Shown: piece by piece, positions 17,545 through 25,403 of the stretch | Position numbering within the stretch: position 1 is the first letter of the stretch | Layout: every line of letters starts with the position of its first letter | Assembly: GCA_023399275.1 (NCBI GenBank) | Contig: JAEWQH010000046.1 | Location: forward strand, 1 to 44,243 | DNA from: Bacillota bacterium | GTDB taxonomy: Bacteria; Bacillota; Clostridia; Christensenellales; CAG-138 | Length of the DNA stretch: 44,243 bases | Reading direction: 5' to 3' | The notes under the pieces: generated by a model | Seen by the model: the letters and a program-made list of their open reading frames with translations, nothing else | Database searches by the model: none | Told to the model about the DNA's origin: nothing | Translations under genes and position numbers: made by a program

Positions 17545-18318
17545 ATGGAGACCTTACGAAACAAAAAAGGCTATATCTGCGATATGGACGGCGTAATCTA
17601 CCATGGCGAACGGCTGCTGCCGGGCGTCAAGGAGTTTGTGGACTGGCTCTATCGCGAGGACAAGAAATTTCTGTTTTTGACCAACGCCAGCGGAAAGACG
17701 CCTAAGGAGCTGCAGGTCAAGCTCGCCCGCATGGGGCTGGATGTGGACGAAAGCCACTTCTACACCAGCGCGCTGGCGACGGCAAACTTCATCCGCACGC
17801 AGGCGCCGGGCAGCAGCGCATATGTCATCGGCGCGCCTGGGCTCTTCAACGCGCTCTACGAAGCGGGCATCATGACCAATGGCGTCGATCCCGACTATGT
17901 CGTCGTCGGCGAGACGAACAACTACAACTACGAGAGTATCCTCAAGGCAGTTCAGCTTGTGCGCGGCGGCGCAAAGCTTATCGGAACCAATACCGATATG
18001 ACCGGGCCGTCGGAGAACGGCATCATCCCCGCCTGCCGCGCGCTGATCGCGCCCATCGAGCTGGCGACGGGCAAGTCCGCCTACTTCGTCGGCAAGCCCA
18101 ACCCGCTGATGATGCGTACCGGCCTTCGTATGCTCGGCGTGCACTCCAACGAGGCGGCGATGATCGGCGACCGGATGGATACGGACATCGTCGCGGGAGT
18201 GGAGAGCGGCCTCGATACCGTGCTCGTGCTTTCGGGCGTAACCACCGTGGAGGAGATGCACCGCTTCCCCTACCGGCCGCGGATCGTGCTCGGTGGCGTC
18301 GGCGAGATTCCCGGCTGA
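17545..18318 (+). CDS. HAD-IIA family phosphatase, NagD-like
   Basis: A 257-residue cytoplasmic HAD hydrolase. Motif I is CDMDGVIY with nucleophile Asp 13 and acid/base Asp 15; motif II is LTNASGKTP; the C2-type cap lies in the middle; motif III Lys is in GKPNPLMM; motif IV is IGDRMDTDI. The arrangement matches NagD and p-nitrophenyl phosphatase-like proteins, which act on nucleotide or sugar phosphates. An AAAGGAAA site lies about 6 nt before the ATG. It appears monocistronic, with its own promoter upstream and a strong promoter for the next gene just after it. The physiological substrate cannot be inferred. Confidence 0.88.
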   Translation: METLRNKKGYICDMDGVIYHGERLLPGVKEFVDWLYREDKKFLFLTNASGKTPKELQVKLARMGLDVDESHFYTSALATANFIRTQAPGSSAYVIGAPGLFNALYEAGIMTNGVDPDYVVVGETNNYNYESILKAVQLVRGGAKLIGTNTDMTGPSENGIIPACRALIAPIELATGKSAYFVGKPNPLMMRTGLRMLGVHSNEAAMIGDRMDTDIVAGVESGLDTVLVLSGVTTVEEMHRFPYRPRIVLGGVGEIPG

Positions 18319-18351
18319 TCGGGGCCGGGTGCGCGGGCGGAGCGTCCTGTG

Positions 18352-18380
18352 TTGACAAAATGCGTGCGCCCGGGTATAAT
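18352..18380 (+). promoter_or_regulatory. Consensus sigma-A-type promoter of the ABC-F gene
   Basis: TTGACA at 18352-18357, a 17-bp spacer and TATAAT at 18375-18380: both boxes match the consensus perfectly. It creates a leader of about 205 nt before the ABC-F start. Confidence 0.9.
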
Positions 18381-18385
18381 CGCAG

Positions 18386-18591
18386 CAATTAAAGCGATTG
18401 ATTTGATGAAACAGGAGGACTCCGATGATTCGTTAACGCCTTGGTATCGGCAAGAGACGCGGGGGCACGCGTTGCGTGCGTTCGCCGTTCACTTGCGGTG
18501 CCAAATGCGTGCGCGGACCATCCACGGGTTCTTTTTTTGTTGCGCAGAGCGTTTGGCACCGCCGTTTTCAGAGACGGAGAGGGTTAACCTT
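18386..18591 (+). promoter_or_regulatory. Candidate ribosome-mediated attenuator leader of the ABC-F gene
   Basis: The leader contains an ideal AGGAGG (18413-18418), 6 nt before ATG-ATT-CGT-TAA (18425-18436), which would encode only Met-Ile-Arg. Downstream a 14-bp stem with one wobble (18495-18508 with 18549-18562) encloses a run of seven T (18532-18538) preceded by a small 5-bp hairpin (18515-18519 with 18527-18531). This layout fits drug-induced stalling on a tiny upstream frame that changes folding and read-through, as known for several ABC-F and erm genes. The exact alternative folds were not computed. Confidence 0.55.
18425..18436 (+). CDS. Three-codon upstream open reading frame (Met-Ile-Arg)
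   Basis: ATG ATT CGT TAA with the best ribosome site of the region (AGGAGG, 6-nt spacing) and a consensus promoter upstream. Its position in the leader of an antibiotic-resistance-type ABC-F gene suggests a regulatory role, not a functional peptide. No frame longer than this uses that ribosome site. Confidence 0.5.
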   Translation: MIR

Positions 18592-20055
18592 ATGGCTCAA
18601 ATTCGCGTCAATGATCTGACCTTTCACTATGAAGGCAGCTACGACAATATCTTTGAACACGCGTCTTTTTCCATCGACACGGACTGGAAGCTTGGCTTTG
18701 TCGGGCGAAACGGGCGCGGCAAGACCACACTTCTCAAGCTGCTGATGGGGGAATACGGCTATGGGGGAACGATTGCTTCCCCTGTAGCGTTCGACTATTT
18801 TCCCTTTCCCGTTGCAAACGGGAGCCTCACCGCCGAAGCGGTGGCCGCGTCCATCGCGGATATGCCGCGATGGCGGCTGGAGAAGGAGCTGAACCTGCTG
18901 GAGGTGGCGCCGGATGCGTCGGATCGCGCGTTCTCCATCCTCAGCCCCGGGGAACAGACCAAGGTGCTGCTGGCCGCGCTGTTTTCGCGCGGCGGACATT
19001 TCCTGCTGATCGACGAGCCGACCAACCATCTGGATATGGAAGCGCGCGCAGCGGTGAGCCGCTATCTGAGCGGCAAGCGGGGATTCATACTCGTTTCCCA
19101 CGACCGCGCGTTTCTCGACGGCTGCGTGGATCATATCTTATCGATCAACCGCACAAGCATCGAGGTGCAGAAGGGCACGTTCTCCAGCTGGGAGGAAAAC
19201 CGCAGGCGGCAGGATTCATTTGAGCTGGCGGAAAACGAGCGGCTTTCGCGTGAGATCGGCGATCTGCGCGCCGCGGCGAAGCGCACGGCGGAGTGGTCCG
19301 ACCGCGTGGAGCGCAGCAAGATCGGCGCACACGCGGCGGATCGGGGGTTTATCGGCGCGCAGTCTGCGCGCGTGATGAAGCGCGCAAAGGCCGCCGAGCG
19401 GCGGCAGGAGAGCGCGGCGCAGGAGAGAGAGAAGCTGCTGCGCGATCTCGAGCGAAACGATACGCTGAAGGTCACCCCGCTGCGTCATCATGCGGAGATC
19501 CTCGCGCAGGCGCAGGATCTTTGTGTCGTCTACGGGGAGCGGATGGTCTGCGACCCGCTGTGCTTCACCCTCCGGCAGGGGGAGCGGACAGCGCTGCTGG
19601 GTAGAAACGGGAGCGGGAAAAGCAGCATCGTCAGGCTGCTTGCTGGCGGTGAGGTTCCGCACACCGGCACGCTGCGCCTGGCAAGCGGGCTCGTGATCTC
19701 CTACATGCCGCAGGACACGTCGTTTCTATGCGGCAGCGCGCTTGATTTTGCGCGTGAAAACGGGCTTGATGAGACGTTGTTTTTGACCATTCTGCGCAAG
19801 CTGGACGTATCTCGCACGCAGTTTGAGAAGGATATGCGCACGTTCTCCGGCGGACAGAAGAAAAAAGTGCTTCTGGCGAAGTCACTTTCGGAACGGGCGC
19901 ATCTGTATATCTGGGACGAGCCGCTGAACTTTGTGGATGTGCTCTCGCGCATGCAGATTCGCGACCTGCTGCTCGCCGCAAAGCCCGCTATGCTGTTTGT
20001 GGAGCACGACCAGGCGTTTGTGAACGAAATCGCCACGCGGCAGATCAGGCTGTAG
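18592..20055 (+). CDS. ABC-F ribosomal protection protein, Lsa-like
   Basis: A 487-residue soluble protein with two ABC domains and no membrane segments. Walker A motifs are GRNGRGKTT (38-46) and GRNGSGKSS (about 337-345). Signatures are LSPGEQ and FSGGQKKK; Walker B motifs are LLIDEPTNHLD and LYIWDEPLNFVD. The inter-domain linker (about 190-300) is basic and coiled. DTDWKLGFVGRNGRGKTT near the start is typical of the Lsa group, which binds the ribosome and displaces lincosamides, streptogramin A or pleuromutilins. The second Walker B has LNFVD where NHLD is usual, as in Lsa and Vga proteins. GGAGAGGG lies 8 nt before the ATG. The 3' end overlaps the convergent VanZ-type gene by 11 nt. Actual resistance is an inference. 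Confidence 0.88.
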   Translation: MAQIRVNDLTFHYEGSYDNIFEHASFSIDTDWKLGFVGRNGRGKTTLLKLLMGEYGYGGTIASPVAFDYFPFPVANGSLTAEAVAASIADMPRWRLEKELNLLEVAPDASDRAFSILSPGEQTKVLLAALFSRGGHFLLIDEPTNHLDMEARAAVSRYLSGKRGFILVSHDRAFLDGCVDHILSINRTSIEVQKGTFSSWEENRRRQDSFELAENERLSREIGDLRAAAKRTAEWSDRVERSKIGAHAADRGFIGAQSARVMKRAKAAERRQESAAQEREKLLRDLERNDTLKVTPLRHHAEILAQAQDLCVVYGERMVCDPLCFTLRQGERTALLGRNGSGKSSIVRLLAGGEVPHTGTLRLASGLVISYMPQDTSFLCGSALDFARENGLDETLFLTILRKLDVSRTQFEKDMRTFSGGQKKKVLLAKSLSERAHLYIWDEPLNFVDVLSRMQIRDLLLAAKPAMLFVEHDQAFVNEIATRQIRL

Positions 20056-20779
20056 CGTCTGGCGGCGCGCCCTCCGCCGAATCTGGCGCCGGCATGAGAT
20101 AAAGCCGCTCGAGCGGCCGCCGCACAAGCGGAATCTTGAGGATGCCGAATACGATCAGCGTGCCCGCCAGGTTGAGAAGCACATCGTCCACGTCGCAGCT
20201 GCCGCAGGCAAACAGCAGCTGCAGCGCCTCCACCGCCACGAGCAGCAGGAGCATGGTCAGCACAAACCGCCAGAGCGACCGCATGGGGCGAAACAGGCAG
20301 GGCAGAAACACCGCCATGGGCATGAAGAGCATGGCGTTGCCTGCGAGGTTGCTCAGCGGGATCTCCATGCCGATATAGTTGTATTTGATCGCGTTGAGAT
20401 AGAGCCGCACGGTCTCAAAGGGGATGAAGTTCGTCATGCGGTCGATATTTTCCCAGTAGAACGCGCGGGTTTGCGCAAAGCCGCGGTAGTCTATACGCGA
20501 GACGATCAGCGCGCCAAGCAGGACTGCGGCGTAGAATACAAACAGCGCGAAGAACAGCGCGCGTACCGTGCGGCGCGCCTGCGGCCGATCCAGCGCGCGG
20601 GTATAGAGCCAGGCGCCGAGCGCGAGCGGCGCACAGACGGCGGCGGCGAGCAGCAGGCCGTGGGTCACGTGGCGCATACCGGATAAATAGACCTGCACCA
20701 ACTGCCAGCCCATGACGGCAAACGCCGCGGCCAACAGCAGGGTTCCGATGAGTTGATCGACGCGAACGCGGGCTTTCAT
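20045..20779 (-). CDS. VanZ-like family membrane protein
   Basis: A 244-residue membrane protein with about six hydrophobic segments. The core NFIPFETVRLY, then LSNLAGNAMLFMPMAVFLP, then EALQLLFACGSCDVDDVLLNLAGT, is the VanZ-like pattern. VanZ gives low teicoplanin resistance in enterococci, but most homologues have no known role. It converges on the ABC-F gene and overlaps its last 11 nt. The ribosome site is weak (GAAAG). A minus-strand extended -10 box lies about 60 nt upstream. Confidence 0.85.
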   Translation of the reverse strand: MKARVRVDQLIGTLLLAAAFAVMGWQLVQVYLSGMRHVTHGLLLAAAVCAPLALGAWLYTRALDRPQARRTVRALFFALFVFYAAVLLGALIVSRIDYRGFAQTRAFYWENIDRMTNFIPFETVRLYLNAIKYNYIGMEIPLSNLAGNAMLFMPMAVFLPCLFRPMRSLWRFVLTMLLLLVAVEALQLLFACGSCDVDDVLLNLAGTLIVFGILKIPLVRRPLERLYLMPAPDSAEGAPPDATA

Positions 20780-20835
20780 CTGTCTTTCTATCGTTTACTC
20801 CATGTGCGTTTTCCCGTTTGGGGTTCCATTCGGGT

Positions 20836-20844
20836 ATTATATCA
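20836..20844 (-). promoter_or_regulatory. Extended -10 promoter element for the VanZ-like gene
   Basis: Minus-strand TGATATAAT (plus 20836-20844) is a perfect extended -10. No convincing -35 is seen. It is embedded in an AT-rich palindromic stretch between the two divergent genes. Confidence 0.5.
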
Positions 20845-20908
20845 TATCCCGGGGGCTGCGGGGGGAAGCGATCCGGCGCCGGAGCGGGCTTTCGGCGCGG
20901 CGCGTTTC

Positions 20909-20937
20909 TTGCGCGCCCGCGGCAGGCGGGGTATAAT
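20909..20937 (+). promoter_or_regulatory. Promoter of the DUF2804 gene
   Basis: TTGCGC at 20909-20914, a 17-bp spacer and TATAAT at 20932-20937, about 55 nt before the ATG. Confidence 0.65.
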
Positions 20938-20991
20938 AAGAAAAATCAACGCCCAAAAGACGCAAATAAAACCATCCGGAGGTCGCAAGCC

Positions 20992-22020
20992 ATGCAGCAT
21001 CTTCTTTCCAAAGGCCCGCTTCTCGACGAGACCGGCGCGCTGTGCGAGGCCGGATATGCCACCTCGCTGGTGAAGACCTACGACCGCGGAGCGATTCGCG
21101 GCGGGAAGGCGCGCATCAAGGAATGGGATTACTATTTGGTTCACAACGGCCGCTATGGCGTGGCGCTGACGATTGCGGACAACGCCTACATGGGGCTGCT
21201 CTCCGTGTCGTTTCTCGACTTTGAGGCGAGGACGGAGAGGACCGTTTCGCCGATGTTCTGGCTGCCGTTTGGCAGCACACGCTTTCCGGCAAGCTCGGCC
21301 TCGGGCGACGTCGTCAAGAGCATCCGGGGTGCGTCCGGCGCGTTTACCCACGAGGCCGGCGGGCGGCGGCTGCGGTTTCATCTCGACCGGTTCGACGGGG
21401 ATCAACCGTTTGACTGCGACATCCTGCTCACCGACGCGCCGCGGGACTCCATGGTCATCGCCACCCCGTTTCCGCAGAAAAGAACTGCGTTTTATTACAA
21501 TCAAAAGATCGTCGCCCTGCGCGCTGTCGGCAGCTTCGCCATCGGCGGGACGACGCGTGCGTTCGACCCGGCGGATTCCTTTGGTTTGCTCGACTGGGGG
21601 CGCGGCGTCTGGACCTACGACAACACCTGGTATTGGGGTGCGGGGCAGGGTGAGGCGGACGGCCGCGTGGTCGGCTTCAACCTCGGATACGGCTTTGGGG
21701 ATGTATCCGCGGCCTCCGAAAACATGATCTTCGTCGACGGCGTGAGCCATAAGCTCGATCGTGTGACGTTCCATATCCCGCAGCGGGACGGCGGAGACGA
21801 CTATCTCTCTGCCTGGACGTTCTCCTCCGGAGACGGCCGGTTCGAGGCTGTGTTTACGCCGATCCTCGACCGGTCGGCCTGCACCAGCGTCGGGCCGCTG
21901 CTCTCCGACCAGCATCAGGTGTTTGGCTATCTGGACGGAACGCTCACGCTCGACGGCGGCGAAACCATCACGCTCAACCGCTTTCTCTGTTTTGCGGAGA
22001 AGGTGCACAATAAGTGGTGA
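20992..22020 (+). CDS. DUF2804 family protein
   Basis: A 342-residue protein without signal or membrane segments. It carries the features I associate with DUF2804: KEWDYYLVHNGRYG near the front, FDWGRG-like DWGRGVWTYDNTWYW in the centre, and GFNLGYGFGD next to it. The family is thought to be a beta-rich, possibly lipocalin or hydroxyneurosporene-synthase-like fold, but no activity is established. GGAGGT lies 8 nt before the ATG at 20992; the frame is open further upstream, across its own promoter, and that part is not coding. A HAD gene follows after 48 nt and may be co-transcribed. Confidence 0.8.
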   Translation: MQHLLSKGPLLDETGALCEAGYATSLVKTYDRGAIRGGKARIKEWDYYLVHNGRYGVALTIADNAYMGLLSVSFLDFEARTERTVSPMFWLPFGSTRFPASSASGDVVKSIRGASGAFTHEAGGRRLRFHLDRFDGDQPFDCDILLTDAPRDSMVIATPFPQKRTAFYYNQKIVALRAVGSFAIGGTTRAFDPADSFGLLDWGRGVWTYDNTWYWGAGQGEADGRVVGFNLGYGFGDVSAASENMIFVDGVSHKLDRVTFHIPQRDGGDDYLSAWTFSSGDGRFEAVFTPILDRSACTSVGPLLSDQHQVFGYLDGTLTLDGGETITLNRFLCFAEKVHNKW

Positions 22021-22068
22021 CCCATTCGACAGCCTGCGCATACGCGGGCGGAAACAGGTGAAGCGCAT

Positions 22069-22719
22069 ATGCAATCGGCCCGCAAATACGATCTTGTGAT
22101 CTGGGACTGGAACGGAACTCTGCTCGACGACACCGAGACCTGCTATCGCATCGCCAACGAGATGCGCCAGGAGCGCGGCATGCCGCTCATGCGCGGCGTT
22201 GAGGAATACCGCGCGTATTTTACGTTTCCGGTGGTGGACTATTACCGCCGCATGGGCTATACCTTTGAGAGCGAGCCGTTTGAAAACGTATCGCGCCAGT
22301 TTGTCGCCATGTATGCCGAGCGTTTTCCCGCCTGTCCGCTTCAGCCCTGCGCCGAGCAAGCGCTTTCGGCGGTGCTTGCAAGCGGCGCGCGTCAGGTGCT
22401 GCTCTCGGCAACGGGACAGGAGAAGCTGGATGAGCAGGTAGCGCACTTCCGGCTGAACCGCTATTTCGAGCGCGTCATCGGCGGCAGCAACAATCTCGCC
22501 AACGGAAAGGCCGACTACGCGAAGGCTTTTCTGCGCGAGAGCGGCGTCCTGCCCGCGCGGGCGCTGTTTGTGGGCGATACGGATCACGATTTTGAGATCG
22601 CTTCGTCGATCGGTTGCGGCGCCGCGTTGCTCATCCCCGGGCATCAGACGCGGGCGCACCTGGCGACGTTCGGCGCGCGGCTGATCGAGAGCCTCTGCGA
22701 GATCCCGGCGCTTTTGTAA
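22069..22719 (+). CDS. HAD-superfamily hydrolase, phosphoglycolate phosphatase-like
   Basis: A 216-residue HAD protein with a C1-type helical cap. Motif I is WDWNGTLLDD: the nucleophile is Asp 13, but residue 15, usually the acid/base Asp, is Asn. Motif II is LLSATGQEKL, motif III Lys lies in NGKADYAKAF and motif IV is VGDTDHDFEIA. The fold matches Gph and PGP-like enzymes. The Asp-to-Asn change may lower phosphatase turnover or reflect a subfamily with other chemistry; similar DWNGT motifs occur in other Firmicutes as far as I recall. AGGTGA precedes the ATG. It probably shares a transcript with DUF2804 and ends at the terminator at 22773-22798. Confidence 0.85.
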   Translation: MQSARKYDLVIWDWNGTLLDDTETCYRIANEMRQERGMPLMRGVEEYRAYFTFPVVDYYRRMGYTFESEPFENVSRQFVAMYAERFPACPLQPCAEQALSAVLASGARQVLLSATGQEKLDEQVAHFRLNRYFERVIGGSNNLANGKADYAKAFLRESGVLPARALFVGDTDHDFEIASSIGCGAALLIPGHQTRAHLATFGARLIESLCEIPALL

Positions 22720-22732
22720 CGGGGAAAAACAG

Positions 22733-22755
22733 AAAAAATCCGCGCAAAGCGCGGA
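22733..22755 (-). terminator. Terminator of the UbiA/LRR operon (minus strand)
   Basis: A perfect 7-bp stem TCCGCGC / GCGCGGA (22739-22745 with 22749-22755), followed on the minus strand by six U (22733-22738). Confidence 0.8.
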
Positions 22756-22772
22756 AGCGAGTCGTGCAGATT

Positions 22773-22798
22773 CCGCCGGATACCGGCGGGATTTTTTT
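22773..22798 (+). terminator. Terminator of the DUF2804/HAD transcript
   Basis: A 7-bp stem CCGCCGG / CCGGCGG (22773-22779 with 22783-22789) with an ATA loop, then GA and seven T. It touches the stop codon of the convergent UbiA-type gene. Confidence 0.85.
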
Positions 22799-23663
22799 AC
22801 AGATAGATCATTGCGATCCAAACGAGACCGAGCAGCGCCACGAGCGAGAGCAGCAGTTTGTCGCCAAGCAGCACTTCGACGGGGTCGCCGTCGGAGTCGC
22901 GCTCGATATGCAGGCTGTAGCTCATGCAGATGAGGATGACCAGCGGCACCGTCCAGACGATGTTCTCGGAGCCGACGCGCGCGATGGTGACCGGGTCCAC
23001 CGCCCAGAGCGAGTAAAACGCAATGGTGAGCGCAAGGCAGAGATACATGTTCTTATCCAGAAAACCCTGGTTGTAAAAACGTAGCACGCTTCGCTTGGCT
23101 GCGTCATCCTGACGGATGAGCTCGTTTCTGCGCTTGCCGAGGCCGAGGTAGAAGGACATCGAGAGCACGGTCAGATACAGCCAGCGCGAGATCTCGATCC
23201 CGCCGAGGGCCGAACCGTAGAGCACGCGCAGCACATAGCCGGAGACGAGGATGGCGATGTCGACGATCGGCACGTTTTTGAGCCGGATGCTGTAGGCGAT
23301 GTTGAGCAGCAGGTAGATCAGCAGATAAACCCAGGCATATGGCTCGACGGAGCGGGAGAGCATATGGAGCGCGGCGGCTGCGGCGAGCAGGCACACGCCG
23401 AGCAGATAGGCCGCGCGCACCGTGACCGCGCCGCTGGCGATGGGCCTGGTTTTCTTGGTCGGATGCTGTCGGTCGCGCTCGACATCCCGTATGTCGTTGA
23501 AGATGTAGATGGCGGAGGAGAGCAGGCAAAACGCGAAGAAGCCGGTGATGGCGCGGACGAGATAAAACGGCTGAAAAAATTGCCCGCTAAAGAGAAACGG
23601 CAAAAAAACAAGGATATTTTTGATATAGTGCTTGACGCGCATGAGCTTGAGGTATTGTTTCAT
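22797..23663 (-). CDS. UbiA-family prenyltransferase, decaprenyl-phosphate phosphoribosyltransferase-like
   Basis: A 288-residue membrane protein with about eight hydrophobic segments. The signature NDIRDVERDRQHPTKKTRPI (about 56-75) holds the Mg-binding Asp motif of UbiA enzymes, in the form typical of DPPR synthase (Rv3806c type). DPPR synthase joins phosphoribose from PRPP to a polyprenyl phosphate, the first step towards polyprenyl-phosphoryl-arabinose or -ribose donors for cell-wall glycans. VDIAILVSGYVLRVLYG supplies the second conserved region. It is last in a minus-strand operon after a polytopic membrane protein, 50 nt apart, which fits a lipid-linked furanose pathway. No DprE1/DprE2 homologue is in the window, so the donor sugar is unknown. 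Confidence 0.82.
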   Translation of the reverse strand: MKQYLKLMRVKHYIKNILVFLPFLFSGQFFQPFYLVRAITGFFAFCLLSSAIYIFNDIRDVERDRQHPTKKTRPIASGAVTVRAAYLLGVCLLAAAAALHMLSRSVEPYAWVYLLIYLLLNIAYSIRLKNVPIVDIAILVSGYVLRVLYGSALGGIEISRWLYLTVLSMSFYLGLGKRRNELIRQDDAAKRSVLRFYNQGFLDKNMYLCLALTIAFYSLWAVDPVTIARVGSENIVWTVPLVILICMSYSLHIERDSDGDPVEVLLGDKLLLSLVALLGLVWIAMIYL

Positions 23664-23713
23664 TGTTCCCTCACTAATTTTATAGTTGTATAAAGAATGC
23701 TGTGCCGCCTTTC

Positions 23714-25378
23714 TTACGCGACGGGGTAATACATCGCCGCAAAGCGGACGAGATCGATGATCCCGAGTGTGTTCACGCAGGCGAGCGCGGCGATGGTCGC
23801 CGCCGCGATTCCATAGCGTAAAAGGCTATTTTTCTTTACGACACGCTGCAGTAACATATATAGCAACGCGGCAAACGCCCAAGAAAAATACAGCGTGTAG
23901 AGAGTCATTCCGTTTTCGGCGGCGCCCCAGCCGACAAGCAGCAACAGCACGACCGAAAAGCCCGCCCAGAGCGAAAATACGCGCATGTGTGGGTCTTTGC
24001 GATGCAGAGCCGCGCTGACAGCCGAAAGCGACAGCAAGGTGATCCCGAGCCAGTTGACGTCCGAAGCGGCAATCATTTGATAGGACGCATGCGGATATGT
24101 AGTCAAATCGACTCCAGCTGCGGGCCGCACAAAGCAAACGGAGACGAATGTGAAAAACTGCATCGCTCGCTCATCAAAGCTTATTTTTTGGCCCGTAAAC
24201 GATGCAAGGTCGCGTGCGGTCTGAATCGCGCGATTTAGCAGTGGAACCCGGCCAAACACGACGAACGCCGCGAGAAACGCAAGCCCTGCGGCGAGCAGCG
24301 TGCGGATGCGATTCCCTGTGCTTTTTTCCGTGAACAGCAGCGGGAAAAACATGCCGCTCGTGAGCAGAGAGCCAGTTGCCGCAACAAAGAGCATTGTGCG
24401 ATTTTCTCTTTTTTCGTGCCAGGCATAGAGCAGAACGAGAATCCAGAACACGGAGAAGACGTATTGCTCGATGGTGAAGAGAAACAGCAGTGTTGAGTAT
24501 GAAACCGTAAGCAGGAGCAAGAACAGCACGCGATCCGCACCTGTAAGCCGAAGAACACGCGCAAGCAACGTAAATCCGAGGAGGAGCAGCCCCGCCTGCA
24601 CACAGGCGATCACCATGGGATACGCATTCGGCACGAAAAACAGGACTTTGCTCAACAGCATCGAAAGCGCGGCAAATGGCATGGAAAACACCGCAAACAA
24701 AGGTTGGCGGATGTCGTTTTCATACGCGTTAACATAGAAATACGAATTTGTGCTCATCAAGTTGCCGGAGTCCGTGGTGTAGACGACGTCGTAGGGTGCA
24801 CCGCCAAAAAAAGCGGTAGTGCGGCTGTAGACTATCGCGATTGCAGCCGTTGCCAGCACGAAACCGATTAGCAGGTAGAGCCGTTCTGCACGGCAGGAGC
24901 ATGCAACCCATCGACGCACGAACTGCAATGCTCGATCGGAGAAGAGATAAAACCATACGAACAGCGCAAAAAGGGAAAGCACACAGACAACGTTTGGCAG
25001 AGCCGCGCGTGCCGCGCTTGCGAGAAAAGAGAGCGGGGAAGAGGCAAGAAACGGCACGATGACTTTTTTCGAGACTCCGTCAAACGTCGTGCGATAGAGG
25101 AGTGCCGAAAAGCCTGCAAGGACGATGGCAAGCGCGAGAGGCAGTGGACTCGGAGCCCTGAGCGCGGCATTCGGCAGATCAAAGTGAAACGCGACGATCA
25201 TGCAAACGATGAAAGAGAGCAAAACGCCAGCGCCGATGTACAGCAACGAACCGCCCTGCGACAACAGCAGCGTCATTGCGGCGCCGGAGAACGCGAATAG
25301 GATTTTTCCTGTGACCGATCCGTTTTTTTGCGTAGTACAGACCGATTTTGGATGCTGTGTGCTCGAAATTTCCATCAT
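23714..25378 (-). CDS. Polytopic membrane protein, possible GT-C glycosyltransferase
   Basis: A 554-residue protein with roughly twelve hydrophobic segments. An extracytoplasmic-type loop around YTTDSGNLMSTNSYFYVNAY follows the segment ending SRTTAFFGG, and another around residues 400-440 is rich in polar residues. The layout, with acidic and aromatic loop residues and many helices, resembles GT-C glycosyltransferases, but I do not see an unambiguous DxD or EXD motif, so this is structural resemblance only. It is followed by a DPPR-synthase-like gene, whose product would supply a polyprenyl-linked pentose donor. Its sequence looks less GC-rich than its neighbours, which could mean later acquisition. 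An ACGGGGTAG site precedes the ATG. Confidence 0.6.
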   Translation of the reverse strand: MMEISSTQHPKSVCTTQKNGSVTGKILFAFSGAAMTLLLSQGGSLLYIGAGVLLSFIVCMIVAFHFDLPNAALRAPSPLPLALAIVLAGFSALLYRTTFDGVSKKVIVPFLASSPLSFLASAARAALPNVVCVLSLFALFVWFYLFSDRALQFVRRWVACSCRAERLYLLIGFVLATAAIAIVYSRTTAFFGGAPYDVVYTTDSGNLMSTNSYFYVNAYENDIRQPLFAVFSMPFAALSMLLSKVLFFVPNAYPMVIACVQAGLLLLGFTLLARVLRLTGADRVLFLLLLTVSYSTLLFLFTIEQYVFSVFWILVLLYAWHEKRENRTMLFVAATGSLLTSGMFFPLLFTEKSTGNRIRTLLAAGLAFLAAFVVFGRVPLLNRAIQTARDLASFTGQKISFDERAMQFFTFVSVCFVRPAAGVDLTTYPHASYQMIAASDVNWLGITLLSLSAVSAALHRKDPHMRVFSLWAGFSVVLLLLVGWGAAENGMTLYTLYFSWAFAALLYMLLQRVVKKNSLLRYGIAAATIAALACVNTLGIIDLVRFAAMYYPVA

Positions 25379-25403
25379 CTACCCCGTTTCTGAAAATGAA
25401 GGA

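Noticed and set aside
18405..18591. An N-terminally extended ABC-F protein starting in the leader
   Set aside because: The frame is open through the leader, but the family start MAQIRVNDLTF with GGAGAGGG upstream is at 18592, and the leader part has no family similarity.
20842..22821. A 659-codon open frame on the minus strand opposite DUF2804 and the HAD gene
   Set aside because: It lies antisense to two genes with recognisable motifs and ribosome sites, has an Arg/His/Ala-rich composition without any domain, and is what a GC-rich codon bias produces on the opposite strand. Similar long antisense frames at 4274-5896, 10635-12392, 25500-27050 and 39902-41917 were rejected for the same reason.
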